Assembly: GCF_001611275.1 (NCBI RefSeq)
Contig: NZ_CP015080.1
Span: forward strand, 3,860,653-3,924,652
Direction: 5' to 3'
Source: Desulfuromonas sp. DDH964
GTDB lineage: Bacteria; Desulfobacterota; Desulfuromonadia; Desulfuromonadales; DDH964
Length of the DNA: 64,000 nucleotides
In this document: positions 17,408 to 25,116 of the stretch, piece after piece
Numbering within the stretch: position 1 is the stretch's first letter
How the letters are laid out: every line of letters starts with the position of its first letter
Position numbers and translations under genes: made by a program
The notes under the pieces: model-generated
Databases searched by the model: none
Seen by the model: the letters and a program-made list of their open reading frames with translations, nothing else
What the model was told of the DNA's origin: nothing

Positions 17408-18744
17408 CGTTGAACCTCCTTGCCCGGAAGCATCATTTTCAGGAAGAGACCCTTCTGCAATTGCACATTCCCCCGCGCCAGCAGCATCTGGCCGCTGGCC
17501 CTGACCAGGACAGAGCGTGCCTGGTCGAGGGCGGCCTGGCTCGCCAGCAGGTCGGAAAGGGGCGAGAGGCCATTTTCATAGCGCTGCAGCAACAACCGCT
17601 GGCTCTCTTCCGCCGCGGCCACCGCTGCCTGCGCCGAATCGCGCTGCAGCTGTGCTTCGTTGGCCCGCAGCTCCGCCTCGCGGGTCTGCAGGGCGACGGC
17701 GCGGCGCAATTCTTCCGCCTGGAGCCGGGCCGCCCGCTGCTGAGCCGCCGTACGCTCGATACTCCCGGATCGGCGCAGCCCGTCGAAGAGTTCCCAGGTC
17801 AGGCCGGCGCCGACCTGCCAGCTCTGCGCCTCGCTGCCGAAGGGGATCTCCGGGTCGTGCCAGGCATAGGACGCTGTCACCCCCAGGCGGGGCAAATAGC
17901 CAGCCCGGGACTGGCGCCGGGCGAGCTCGGCGGCTTTAGCCTCGGCCAGCGCGGCCTGCAGGTCGCCGCGGGGCTGTGGCACACTATCAGCTGCGACCGG
18001 TAGGTCGGCAACGACCAGGGGCCGGGCGATACCGACCTCGCCGCCGTCCCGACCGATCGCCAGGGCGAGGCGGCGCCGGGCCAGCTGCAGATCGTTGGCA
18101 GTGCTCATCCGGAGCCGTTCGGCCTCCGCCAGGCGCACCCGGGCCTGCAGCGTATCCGAGCGCAGGCCGAGGCCGTTCTCCTCCCGCTCTTTTGCCAGCC
18201 GCACGGTCTCGCGGACCTCGGCCAGGGAACTCTCGACCGCCGCCAGCCCGGCCTGCGCCTGCTGTACCTCCAGGTAGGCGGCAAAGGCGGCAAAAGCGAC
18301 CTGCTCCTCGGTCCATCCGGCCAGGGCAGTCGCCGCCCGATAGCCGGCCTCGGCCCGGTCAAGACCGTAACCGACATCGGGGTTGTAGAGGGACTGCTCG
18401 AGAGTAAGGCGGGTTTCAAAATCATGCCGTGTCTCCGGATGGTTGTAGGGATCAGCGGTCGGGCTGAGGACGAGGCGCTCCTGGTTGAGGGAAATAAAGA
18501 GGCTCCCCCCCGGCTCGTTGGTCGCCTGATACGATTCCTTCAGGTTCAGGTGGGGCAGGTAGCCACTCCGCGCCTCGGTCACCGCCGCCCGCGCGCCGGC
18601 TGCCTGCTGGCGCGCGACCTCGGCCAGCGGCCGCTGTGCCACGGCCGCAGCAAGCGCCTCCTGCAGATCGACACTCTCGGCATGGCCCAGGCCCGTAACC
18701 AGCAGGAGCGGGAGCAGCATCAGGCACATTAACGTGTTTTGCAT
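17404..18744 (-). CDS. TolC-family outer-membrane efflux protein
   Basis: A 446-residue outer-membrane channel and the first gene of the tripartite efflux operon. The start at 18744 has AGGTG seven bases upstream. A signal peptide (MQNTLMCLMLLPLLLVTGLGHA) is cleaved after about residue 22. Two similar halves of long heptad-rich helices follow: the first begins LQEALAAAVAQRPLAE with NLKESYQAT strands, and the second RGDLQAALAEAKAAELARRQSRAGYLPRLGVTASYAW. The length matches family norms of 420-480. The promoter directly upstream is strong. Confidence 0.92.
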   Translation of the reverse strand: MQNTLMCLMLLPLLLVTGLGHAESVDLQEALAAAVAQRPLAEVARQQAAGARAAVTEARSGYLPHLNLKESYQATNEPGGSLFISLNQERLVLSPTADPYNHPETRHDFETRLTLEQSLYNPDVGYGLDRAEAGYRAATALAGWTEEQVAFAAFAAYLEVQQAQAGLAAVESSLAEVRETVRLAKEREENGLGLRSDTLQARVRLAEAERLRMSTANDLQLARRRLALAIGRDGGEVGIARPLVVADLPVAADSVPQPRGDLQAALAEAKAAELARRQSRAGYLPRLGVTASYAWHDPEIPFGSEAQSWQVGAGLTWELFDGLRRSGSIERTAAQQRAARLQAEELRRAVALQTREAELRANEAQLQRDSAQAAVAAAEESQRLLLQRYENGLSPLSDLLASQAALDQARSVLVRASGQMLLARGNVQLQKGLFLKMMLPGKEVQR

Positions 18745-18778
18745 GGCAGCACACCTCGGGTTGCTATATTCGGAAAGA

Positions 18779-18808
18779 TATATATATTGATTTCTCGCTA
18801 AATGTCAA
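18779..18808 (-). promoter_or_regulatory. Sigma70 promoter of the efflux operon
   Basis: On the minus strand TTGACA (18803-18808) lies 16 or 18 bases before a TATATATATA tract (18779-18788) that provides the -10 in either register. The AT alternation is itself palindromic and could serve a repressor. Confidence 0.7.
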
Positions 18809-18952
18809 GGCCTTCATCGTCCGAGTGTCAGTTCTACCCGCCTTGCCACCACCCACAACAGATTAAACCTAGCTTACTTTTACGCCAGCGCAACGACACC
18901 CAGCCGGCCGGATCCTCCTTTCCTGCCACGGGCACAGCTGGCCAATTTCTCC

Positions 18953-18981
18953 TTGACCGCCCCCTATCCCTTGGCTATCCT
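18953..18981 (+). promoter_or_regulatory. Possible promoter of the TRAP operon
   Basis: TTGACC (18953-18958) and TATCCT (18976-18981) are separated by 17 bases, 50 bases upstream of the first binding-protein gene. Confidence 0.5.
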
Positions 18982-19031
18982 GCGCACCAAATTCAATTAA
19001 AACGAACTTAATTCCCCGCCAAGGAGACACC

Positions 19032-20141
19032 ATGAAGCGACTCGGTCTCGTCCTGATCCTCCTGAGCCAGATCCTCCTCGTGACCGGGTGCCAGCAGGAG
19101 ACCCCACCGCCCCCGACAAAACCAACCACAGGAGCACCGGTCACGCCGGTCGCCGAAAAACCGGCCAGGGACCCTTTGGCCGACTGGCAACCGGCCTTCG
19201 ATCCGAGCCAGGCCGAATTCACCTATATCCTTTCCAACATCGACCATCCGGCGATCGCCGGTATCGCCGTCGGTTACCGGATCCGGGATCGGGTCTGGGA
19301 ACGCTCCAAGGGGCGGCTCTACGTTGATTTCCGGCCGCTGGCCCAGCTCGGTGGCGAAAAAGACGTCATCGGCAAACTGAAACTCGGCGCGGTGCAGGGA
19401 ATGCTCTGCTCTTCGGTCGCCGCGGCCAACCTCGCCGACCGCCTCGGTATCGTCAGCCTCCCTTTTGTGATCGACAGCTTTGACAAACTGGAACAGTTTC
19501 GCACCACGCCCGAGCTGTGGGCGCCATTCCGCGATGCCGCTCTCGGCCAGGGGATCATGGTCGTCGACTTCACCGGCTACGGGACCTATGGCTGGGCCAC
19601 CACCGAACCGGTCGCCAGCATGGCCGATGCCAGAAAAATCAATTTTCGCGTCGCCCAGGCCCCGGTCAATACCGATATCTACAAGGCCTGGGGTCTGAAA
19701 TTTACCGTCATGCCCTGGCCCGACGTACCCCAGGCCCTGCAGACGGGAGTGATCAATGGCCTGGACCACACCCCCATTGTCTGCAATATCACCCACAAGT
19801 TCGACGTCGCCAAATATTTCACCCGCCTCGATTATGCCCAGGGGTTGTACATCCACCTGGTGAACAGGCGCTGGTTCGACAGCCTGCCGGCCGACCTGCA
19901 ACAGATCCTGCTGGAGACGATCACGGAAGAGAGCACCCAGGCACGCTACTTGACCCGCCAGCAGCAGGAGCAGGAAATAGCTGCTGCCAGCGCAAATGGC
20001 GTCACCTTCCTTGCCCCGGCACCGGAAACGCGGGACGAGTTGCGGAAACTTTCGCTTCCGGTCTACGAGAAATGGGGAGAACGGATCGGTCGTGACTACC
20101 TGCAGCAGGTCCGGGAAACCCTTGACCGGGGATCGAAGTGA
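19032..20141 (+). CDS. TRAP transporter substrate-binding protein, lipoprotein form (DctP family)
   Basis: A 369-residue extracytoplasmic solute receptor for a sodium- or proton-coupled TRAP importer of organic acids. The start at 19032 has AAGGAG five bases upstream. The signal peptide ends in the lipobox LLVTGC, followed by a Pro/Thr-rich linker of about 30 residues, so it is membrane-tethered. The core includes RLYVDFRPLAQLGGEKDVI, ATTEPV and NFRVAQAPVNTDIY, the segment where TRAP receptors place the carboxylate-binding Arg, then MPWPDVPQALQTGVINGLD. By eye it is about two-thirds identical to the next gene, which lacks the lipobox, so the two arose by tandem duplication. Confidence 0.92.
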   Translation: MKRLGLVLILLSQILLVTGCQQETPPPPTKPTTGAPVTPVAEKPARDPLADWQPAFDPSQAEFTYILSNIDHPAIAGIAVGYRIRDRVWERSKGRLYVDFRPLAQLGGEKDVIGKLKLGAVQGMLCSSVAAANLADRLGIVSLPFVIDSFDKLEQFRTTPELWAPFRDAALGQGIMVVDFTGYGTYGWATTEPVASMADARKINFRVAQAPVNTDIYKAWGLKFTVMPWPDVPQALQTGVINGLDHTPIVCNITHKFDVAKYFTRLDYAQGLYIHLVNRRWFDSLPADLQQILLETITEESTQARYLTRQQQEQEIAAASANGVTFLAPAPETRDELRKLSLPVYEKWGERIGRDYLQQVRETLDRGSK

Positions 20142-20274
20142 GCGGGAAATTCCCGCCATCCATTTGATCTCCCCAAATAGAAAGTTCAGGCCGGCAAATT
20201 TTTGCCCCCTGGGGCGCAACACCGCGGGGAAAAATCGGTTCAGGTCGGGATGAATCAAGGGAAAAAGCTTTGAT

Positions 20275-20301
20275 TACAAACAGGGTTTGTACTAGTATAA
20301 C
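20275..20301 (+). promoter_or_regulatory. Perfect inverted repeat with overlapping -10 before the second TRAP receptor
   Basis: TACAAAC-AGG-GTTTGTA (20275-20291) is a perfect 7-3-7 palindrome ending four bases before a -10-like TATAAC (20296-20301), 60 bases upstream of the second dctP start. This is the position expected for a repressor operator lying over a promoter spacer. The -35 is unclear. Confidence 0.5.
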
Positions 20302-20360
20302 AGGCTCATTCCTCCGGCTGAAAAGCCTTGCGAATTCCCTTCAAGAAGGAGAGCCCTGCC

Positions 20361-21407
20361 ATGAAAAGACTGTTTCCCCTGCTTCTGTTTCCGGTCCTCC
20401 TCGGCCTGGTTCTGGCCGGCCCTGCCCTCGGTGAGGACAAGCCCGACCCGCTGGCGGCCTGGAAACCGAAGTTTGACCCCGCCGGCGCCGCGTACACCTA
20501 CATCCTCTCCAACGTCTCCCACCCGGCGATCGAAGGGGTCGGGGTCGGCTACCGGATCCGCGACCGGGTCTGGGAACTCTCCAAGGGGCGCCTTTATGTC
20601 GACTTCCGCCCGCTGGCCCAACTCGGCGGCGAGAAGGACGTGATCAGCAAGCTCAAGCTCGGCGCGGTCCAGGGGATGCTGAGCTCCTCGGTCGCCGCCG
20701 CCAACGTCGCCGACCGCCTCGGTATCGTCAACCTCCCCTATGTCATCGACACCTTCGACAAGCTCGATAAATTCCGCAGCACGCCGGAGCTCTGGCAGCC
20801 CTTCAGTGAGGCGGCCCTCGCCCAGGGGATCATGGTCCCCGACATCACCGGCTACGGCACCTACGGCTGGGCCACCACCACTCCGGTGCGCAACCTCAAC
20901 GACGCCAAGACCGTCAATTTCCGCATCGCCGAAGCTCCGGTCAACGCCGACATCTACAAGGCCTGGGGCCTCAAGTTCACCGTCATGCCCTGGCCCGACG
21001 TGCCCCAGGCGCTGCAGACCGGGGTCATCAACGGCCTTGACCACACCCCCACCGTCTGCAACATCACCAAGAAATTCACCATCGCCAAGTACTTCACCGA
21101 GGTCAACTACGCCCAGGGGCTCTTCGTTCACCTGATGAACAAGCGCTGGTTCGACAAGCTCCCCGCCGATCTGCAGCAGGTCCTGATGCAGGCGATCACC
21201 GAGGAGAGCGCCAAGACCCGGACGGCGACCCGTCAGCAGCAGGCCGACCAGATCGCCAGGGCCAAGGAAGCCGGCGTCGAGTTCATCCACCTGGCGGATG
21301 CCGACCGCGCCCAGCTGATCAAGGAGGCGGCCCCGGTCTACCAGGCCTGGGGTGAAAAGATCGGCGCCGATTACCTCAACCAGGTACGCACTACCCTCGG
21401 CAACTGA
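20361..21407 (+). CDS. TRAP transporter substrate-binding protein, secreted form (DctP family)
   Basis: A 348-residue periplasmic receptor, start at the ATG at 20361 (MKRLFPLLLFP) with AAGGAG nine bases upstream; the longer frame adds 11 residues. The signal peptide ends around AGPALGE and has no lipobox, so the protein is free in the periplasm, unlike its tandem paralogue. It shares with the paralogue the core KGRLYVDFRPLAQLGGEKDV and MPWPDVPQALQTGVING. It lies directly before the permease genes but is separated from them by a strong terminator, which would make the receptor more abundant than the membrane subunits. Confidence 0.93.
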   Translation: MKRLFPLLLFPVLLGLVLAGPALGEDKPDPLAAWKPKFDPAGAAYTYILSNVSHPAIEGVGVGYRIRDRVWELSKGRLYVDFRPLAQLGGEKDVISKLKLGAVQGMLSSSVAAANVADRLGIVNLPYVIDTFDKLDKFRSTPELWQPFSEAALAQGIMVPDITGYGTYGWATTTPVRNLNDAKTVNFRIAEAPVNADIYKAWGLKFTVMPWPDVPQALQTGVINGLDHTPTVCNITKKFTIAKYFTEVNYAQGLFVHLMNKRWFDKLPADLQQVLMQAITEESAKTRTATRQQQADQIARAKEAGVEFIHLADADRAQLIKEAAPVYQAWGEKIGADYLNQVRTTLGN

Positions 21408-21431
21408 GCCGCAGACGACCCCTTGAACACC

Positions 21432-21464
21432 GGCCGGGGAGGCATTTCCTCCCCGGCCCTTTTT
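21432..21464 (+). terminator. Terminator-like hairpin between the TRAP receptor and permease genes
   Basis: The perfect 11-bp stem GGCCGGGGAGG/CCTCCCCGGCC (21432-21442 with 21448-21458, loop of five) is followed by five T. It ends only four bases before the dctQ start codon, so it likely causes partial termination and also occupies the place where the dctQ ribosome site should be. Confidence 0.85.
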
Positions 21465-21468
21465 ACGG

Positions 21469-21975
21469 ATGACCATGCTGAAGAAAACCTTTTCCACCAT
21501 CGATCGGGGCCTGGCGTTCATTGAGGACTGGACCCTCTTCCTTACCGTGGCTACCGCCCTGGTCTCGGCGATGGCGAACGTCATCCTGCGCAAGCTGACC
21601 AACGACGTCAACCTCTACTGGTCCGACGAGGTGGTGCGCAAGGTCATCTTCATCTCCACCTATATCGGCTGCGTCGCCGCCATCCGCCACCGCTCGCTGA
21701 TCCGCATCGATGCCCTGCCGCAGCTGCTGCCGATCCTGAAGAAACCGCTTAACATCCTCAGCCACCTGGTGGTGCTAGTCTTTTCCGGCACGGTCTTCTG
21801 GCTCGGCCTGCAGCTGACCCGGATGATGTACCTCGACACCTATGCCAGAACCGCCACCCTCGGCATTGCCGAATGGTACTTCTACGCCATCCTCCCCCTG
21901 ATGGGAGTGATGATGGTGGTGCGCACGCTGCTGGTGATGATCGAAGACCTGCGTGGGGGAGGGAGTCCGTCATGA
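21469..21975 (+). CDS. TRAP transporter small permease subunit (DctQ family)
   Basis: A 168-residue, four-helix membrane protein that partners the large permease. Helices are at about residues 22-42, 58-76, 92-112 and 132-155, and the conserved WSDEVVRKVIFISTYIG lies in the middle. There are two close ATG codons (21469 and 21475); neither has a clear Shine-Dalgarno sequence because a terminator hairpin immediately precedes them. The stop overlaps the dctM start by four bases. The substrate is unknown. Confidence 0.9.
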   Translation: MTMLKKTFSTIDRGLAFIEDWTLFLTVATALVSAMANVILRKLTNDVNLYWSDEVVRKVIFISTYIGCVAAIRHRSLIRIDALPQLLPILKKPLNILSHLVVLVFSGTVFWLGLQLTRMMYLDTYARTATLGIAEWYFYAILPLMGVMMVVRTLLVMIEDLRGGGSPS

Positions 21976-23258
21976 CCGTCAACTACCTGATGATCGCGGC
22001 ACTCCTTCTCGGCACCATGGCGGCCACCGTGCCGGTCTTCATGGCCCTCTTTTTCACCGGGCTGGTCGGCCTGGTCTGGGGCGTCGGCATCGACCCGCAG
22101 ATCGTCATTGAGGTCCTCTACCGCAGCATGGACAAGTTTGCCCTGATCGTGGTCCTCTTCTTCGTCCTCTGCGGCAACATCATGACCACCGGCAGCATCG
22201 TACAGAAGCTGATCAAGACCGCCAATGTGCTGGTCGGGTTTCTTCCCGGCGGCCTGGCGATGGCCGGTATCCTCGCCTGCGGTTTTTTCGGCGCCATTTC
22301 CGGCTCGACGGTCGCCACCGTGGTCGCCATCGGCGGGTTCATGATCCCGGCGCTGATCGAGAACAACTACGACGAGAAATTCAGCGTCGGCGTGATGACG
22401 ACGGCGCCGATTCTCGGCATCGTCATTCCCCCCTCCATCGCCATGATTCTCTACGCCATGGTGACCAACGATCCCCTCGAGGCGCTCTTTTTGACCGGCT
22501 TCATCCCCGGGCTTCTCATCATCGCCGGGATGTCCCTCTATGCCTATGTCTACTGCAAGCGCCAAAACCTGCCGACCCGGGAACGCCCCTCCCTGAAGGA
22601 GATCCTTTCGGTTCTGAAAGAGAGTGCCTGGGCGCTCTTTTTGCCGGTTCTCATCTTCGGTGGCATCTACTCGGGCCTGTTCACCGCCAACGAGGCGGCG
22701 GTGGTCGCCTGCTTTTACGCCTTCTTCGTCGAGATCGTTATCCATCGCGACATGAAGCTGCGGGACGTCAAGAAGGTGATCGTCTCTTCCGCCATCACCT
22801 CGGCGACGCTGCTGGTGATCGTCGCCGGCGCTTCGGTTTTCGGCGAGTACCTGACTTTCGAACAGATCCCCAATCAGATTGCCAACGCCGTAGTTGCCAA
22901 CATCCAGAGTCCCTGGGTCTTTCTGCTGGCGGTCAACATCATGCTGCTCATGATCGGCATGTTCATGGACATCATCTCGGCGACGCTGATCCTGACGCCG
23001 ATCTTTTTGCCGCTGCTGCACAAGTTCGGCATCAATACCATGCATTTCGGCCTGCTGATGACCATCAACCTCGGGATCGGTTACTGTACCCCCCCCCTCG
23101 GGGTCAGTCTCTACATCTCCGGGGCGGTGGTCGATCGCGACTTGGTGTACGTCTCCAAGGCGGTCCTCCCTTTTCTCCTCATCCAGATCGCCATTCTCCT
23201 GGTTCTCACCTTCTGGCCGGATTTGGTGCTGTTGCTGCCGCGCCTGGTTTACGGCTGA
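21972..23258 (+). CDS. TRAP transporter large permease subunit (DctM family)
   Basis: The 428-residue transport channel of the TRAP system, with about 12 hydrophobic segments. The start is the ATG at 21972 (MTVNYLMIAALL), with GGGAGGGAG six bases upstream, overlapping the dctQ stop by four bases; the 33-residue longer frame lies inside dctQ. Family landmarks include FFGAISGSTVATVVAIGGFMIP, TTAPILGIVIPPSIAMILYA, MDIISATLILTPIFLPL and the C-terminal GYCTPPLGVSLYISGAV. It is followed after 15 bases by a universal stress protein gene, an arrangement also seen in other TRAP operons (TeaD-like). Confidence 0.95.
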   Translation: MTVNYLMIAALLLGTMAATVPVFMALFFTGLVGLVWGVGIDPQIVIEVLYRSMDKFALIVVLFFVLCGNIMTTGSIVQKLIKTANVLVGFLPGGLAMAGILACGFFGAISGSTVATVVAIGGFMIPALIENNYDEKFSVGVMTTAPILGIVIPPSIAMILYAMVTNDPLEALFLTGFIPGLLIIAGMSLYAYVYCKRQNLPTRERPSLKEILSVLKESAWALFLPVLIFGGIYSGLFTANEAAVVACFYAFFVEIVIHRDMKLRDVKKVIVSSAITSATLLVIVAGASVFGEYLTFEQIPNQIANAVVANIQSPWVFLLAVNIMLLMIGMFMDIISATLILTPIFLPLLHKFGINTMHFGLLMTINLGIGYCTPPLGVSLYISGAVVDRDLVYVSKAVLPFLLIQIAILLVLTFWPDLVLLLPRLVYG

Positions 23259-23273
23259 CCAAGGAATTCCCCT

Positions 23274-23699
23274 ATGGAACGCAAGGTCCTCGTCCCTGTC
23301 AACGAATCGGATGCCTGTGCCCGGACGATCGCCGGCATTATCGGCCGCCGCGACCGTTTTCCCGGTCCGCTGACCCTGCTGCACGTGGTCGATATCGACA
23401 AGCTCGCCTACCGGATGATTCCCGACTTCCAGGTCGAGATGATCAGGGAGCGGGCGCTTAAAGCCGGGGAACAGGTCGTCGCCAGGTGGAGCCGGAGCCT
23501 GGAGGCGGGTGGCATCGCGACCATCTCCCGGGTCGAAACCGGCAGCCCGCGCAACGACATCTGCCGCATCGCCAACGATGAAGCCTTTGACCTGCTGATT
23601 ATCGGCCGACGCGGCATGGGTGAGATCCGCGACGTCCTCTTCGGCTCCGTCGCCAACCATGTCCTGCACCAGGTCCGCTGCCCGGTCCTCCTCTTCTAG
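23274..23699 (+). CDS. Universal stress protein (UspA family)
   Basis: A 141-residue Rossmann-like cytoplasmic protein. The N-terminal strand KVLVPVNESDACA and the ATP-binding signature GRRGMGEIRDVLFGSVANHVL (G-x2-G-x9-G-S) near the C-terminus indicate the nucleotide-binding subclass. It sits 15 bases after dctM. In the ectoine TRAP system a similar protein (TeaD) binds ATP and tunes transporter activity, so a transport-regulating role is a reasonable inference here. Confidence 0.92.
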   Translation: MERKVLVPVNESDACARTIAGIIGRRDRFPGPLTLLHVVDIDKLAYRMIPDFQVEMIRERALKAGEQVVARWSRSLEAGGIATISRVETGSPRNDICRIANDEAFDLLIIGRRGMGEIRDVLFGSVANHVLHQVRCPVLLF

Positions 23700-23716
23700 C
23701 ACCGGCGCCAGGCGAC

Positions 23717-23745
23717 TTGCATTTATTCAAAAATTCGAATATATC
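23717..23745 (+). promoter_or_regulatory. Sigma70 promoter of the 28-aa peptide gene
   Basis: TTGCAT (23717-23722) and TATATC (23740-23745) are separated by 17 bases in an AT-rich patch. The start would be near 23752, 20 bases before the small gene. Confidence 0.72.
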
Positions 23746-23771
23746 TAGGGAAACCTTTCCTGGAGGAAGCG

Positions 23772-23858
23772 ATGGAAATTCTTGGCCTGCTCGGTATTCT
23801 GATTGGCTGGTACGCCCTCAACCGCTGGATTCTCCCACGCTTTGGCATCACGACCTGA
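23772..23858 (+). CDS. Very small membrane peptide, 28 residues
   Basis: A short reading frame at ATG 23772, ending in TGA 23856-23858, with GGAGG five bases upstream and its own promoter. The product begins MEILGLLGILIGWY and ends RFGITT. It has one hydrophobic segment (residues 3-15) followed by NRWILPR with positive charges, which fits a single-helix inner-membrane peptide. A long bidirectional terminator lies 73 bases downstream. Promoter, ribosome site and terminator together make it a credible gene although it is below usual annotation size. Function unknown. It might act with the stress protein or transporter upstream, but the separate promoter argues against a fixed operon. Confidence 0.65.
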   Translation: MEILGLLGILIGWYALNRWILPRFGITT

Positions 23859-23931
23859 ATCAGCCCCAGCTGTGAGCTTCCGGTGCGGAAGCCAGAGACC
23901 CCGACAACTGAAGGCGTCGACCCCCAGAAAA

Positions 23932-23980
23932 AGAAATGAAAAAGGGCGATCCACATAACGGATCGCCCTTTTTCATTTCT
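23932..23980. terminator. Bidirectional terminator with a 21-bp perfect stem
   Basis: The arms 23932-23952 and 23960-23980 are perfectly complementary with a seven-base loop. The GC core GGGCGATCC is flanked by A runs on one side and T runs on the other, so it can end transcripts from both the small peptide gene (plus) and the zinc-ribbon gene (minus). Confidence 0.92.
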
Positions 23981-23992
23981 GTCCACTCAGCT

Positions 23993-24322
23993 TCAGCGCA
24001 GGCTGGTCGCGCACCGGGGGCAGGTGAGCATACTGGTGGAAGGGACCTTGTGCCCGCAGGTCGGGCAGTTGAACCAGTATTTGCAGGACTTGCACTGGGG
24101 TTCGGAGAGCCCCTGTTTCTTCTTGCACTTGGGGCAAAGCCGGACCATCTTTTGATGCTCGCGATATTCGGCGAAGAGGAGTCCACAACGCGGGCACTCC
24201 TCGGCGTCGCGTTTACGGATCTCCGCGCCGCAGGCCTGGTTCGGGCAGACGAAGATGGTGCCACATCCCTTGCACCAGAATTTCCCCTTTTTCACTTCTT
24301 TGCAAACCGGACATTTTTCCAT
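23993..24322 (-). CDS. Multi-zinc-ribbon protein of unknown function
   Basis: A 109-residue protein with 16 cysteines, almost all in CxxC pairs: CPVC, CKGC, CPNQAC, CPRC, CPKC, CKSC, CPTC and CPRC. The pairs could make four zinc ribbons or rubredoxin-like knuckles. It is basic (EVKKGKFW, EIRKRDAEE, CKKKQG) with no signal peptide, so a cytoplasmic nucleic-acid or protein-binding scaffold is possible. The start at 24322 has GGGAG 12 bases upstream, a weak fit. It lies downstream of rubrerythrin on the same strand, separated by that gene's terminator. Confidence 0.75.
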   Translation of the reverse strand: MEKCPVCKEVKKGKFWCKGCGTIFVCPNQACGAEIRKRDAEECPRCGLLFAEYREHQKMVRLCPKCKKKQGLSEPQCKSCKYWFNCPTCGHKVPSTSMLTCPRCATSLR

Positions 24323-24386
24323 GGTGGTTCACGACTCCCATTTATGGCTGCAACAGTGGACTGGAGGAGCCCATTGCCGTCAGACG

Positions 24387-24415
24387 AAAAAAGCCGGGCC
24401 CTTAAAGCCCGGCTT
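24387..24415 (-). terminator. Terminator of the rubrerythrin gene
   Basis: The 9-bp stem AAGCCGGGC/GCCCGGCTT (24391-24399 with 24407-24415) is followed on the minus strand by a run of six T. Confidence 0.88.
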
Positions 24416-24439
24416 CCGGATGATTCGGGACTTGGGGGC

Positions 24440-24949
24440 TTAATCGATCTTGCGGAGGGCGCTCGGCGCCGAAGCGCAAACCTCACAGGGCCCTTCAGGA
24501 GCCCCCTCGATGGTGTTGCCGCAGACCTGACAGACATAATAATCGACCGCTGTGTTCTTGCCAAGGTTATCGAGGGCCCGCTGGTAGAGCTGCGCATGCA
24601 CCTTCTCCACATCATTGGCATAGGTGAAACTGCGCAGAGCGGTGTCAAACCCTTCACTGGACGCCTCACGGATCATCTCGGGGTACATCTTGGTGAATTC
24701 AAAGGTCTCCCCGGAGACCGCCTCGCGCAGGTTGGCCGCCGTCGAACCGATCCCGCCAAGAACGCGCAGGTGGGCATGGGCATGCACCGTTTCCGCTTCT
24801 GCCGCAGCACGAAACAGTTTGGCGACCTGCAGATACCCTTCCTGCTCGGCCTTTTTGGCAAAGGCAAGATACTTGCGGTTGGCCTGCGACTCGCCGGCAA
24901 AAGCCTCCTGCAGATTCTTCTGGGTCTTGCTTCCGTTCATGTCTACCAT
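24440..24949 (-). CDS. Rubrerythrin
   Basis: A 169-residue non-heme iron peroxidase that reduces hydrogen peroxide in anaerobes. The four-helix ferritin-like domain provides the diiron ligands in FAGESQANRKY (Glu), AAEAETVHAHAHL (ExxH), GETFEFTKMYPEMI and YANDVEKVHAQLY (ExxH). A C-terminal rubredoxin-like domain has CQVCGN and CEVC. The length is slightly short of the 190-residue classical form. The start at 24949 has AGGAG seven bases upstream and an excellent promoter. It is a single-gene unit with its own terminator, divergent from the gene at 25117. Confidence 0.95.
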   Translation of the reverse strand: MVDMNGSKTQKNLQEAFAGESQANRKYLAFAKKAEQEGYLQVAKLFRAAAEAETVHAHAHLRVLGGIGSTAANLREAVSGETFEFTKMYPEMIREASSEGFDTALRSFTYANDVEKVHAQLYQRALDNLGKNTAVDYYVCQVCGNTIEGAPEGPCEVCASAPSALRKID

Positions 24950-25000
24950 CGGTCCGCTCCTTGAAAAAATTCATGGCCACTTTCGGCCAGGCTGGCTGTG

Positions 25001-25028
25001 ATTGTACCCGCCCCGCAGCACTTGTCAA
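25001..25028 (-). promoter_or_regulatory. Sigma70 promoter of rubrerythrin
   Basis: On the minus strand TTGACA (25023-25028) and TACAAT (25001-25006) are separated by 16 bases, about 50 bases before the start codon. Both hexamers are near consensus. No Fur or PerR box is evident by eye. Confidence 0.78.
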
Positions 25029-25060
25029 CCACGCAAAGGCAACGGACCGGGGCTTTGCGG

Positions 25061-25089
25061 TTGCCGAACCTGGCCAATCCGTTTAGAAT
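25061..25089 (+). promoter_or_regulatory. Sigma70 promoter of the 149-aa gene
   Basis: TTGCCG (25061-25066) and TAGAAT (25084-25089) are separated by 17 bases, 27 bases before the start codon at 25117. Confidence 0.65.
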
Positions 25090-25116
25090 GGCCACACAAC
25101 GCCAGGGAGGCAGCTC

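Noticed and set aside
19008..21611. Long minus-strand frames opposite the two TRAP receptors
   Set aside because: Mirror images of each other because the sense genes are paralogous; not independent evidence of coding.
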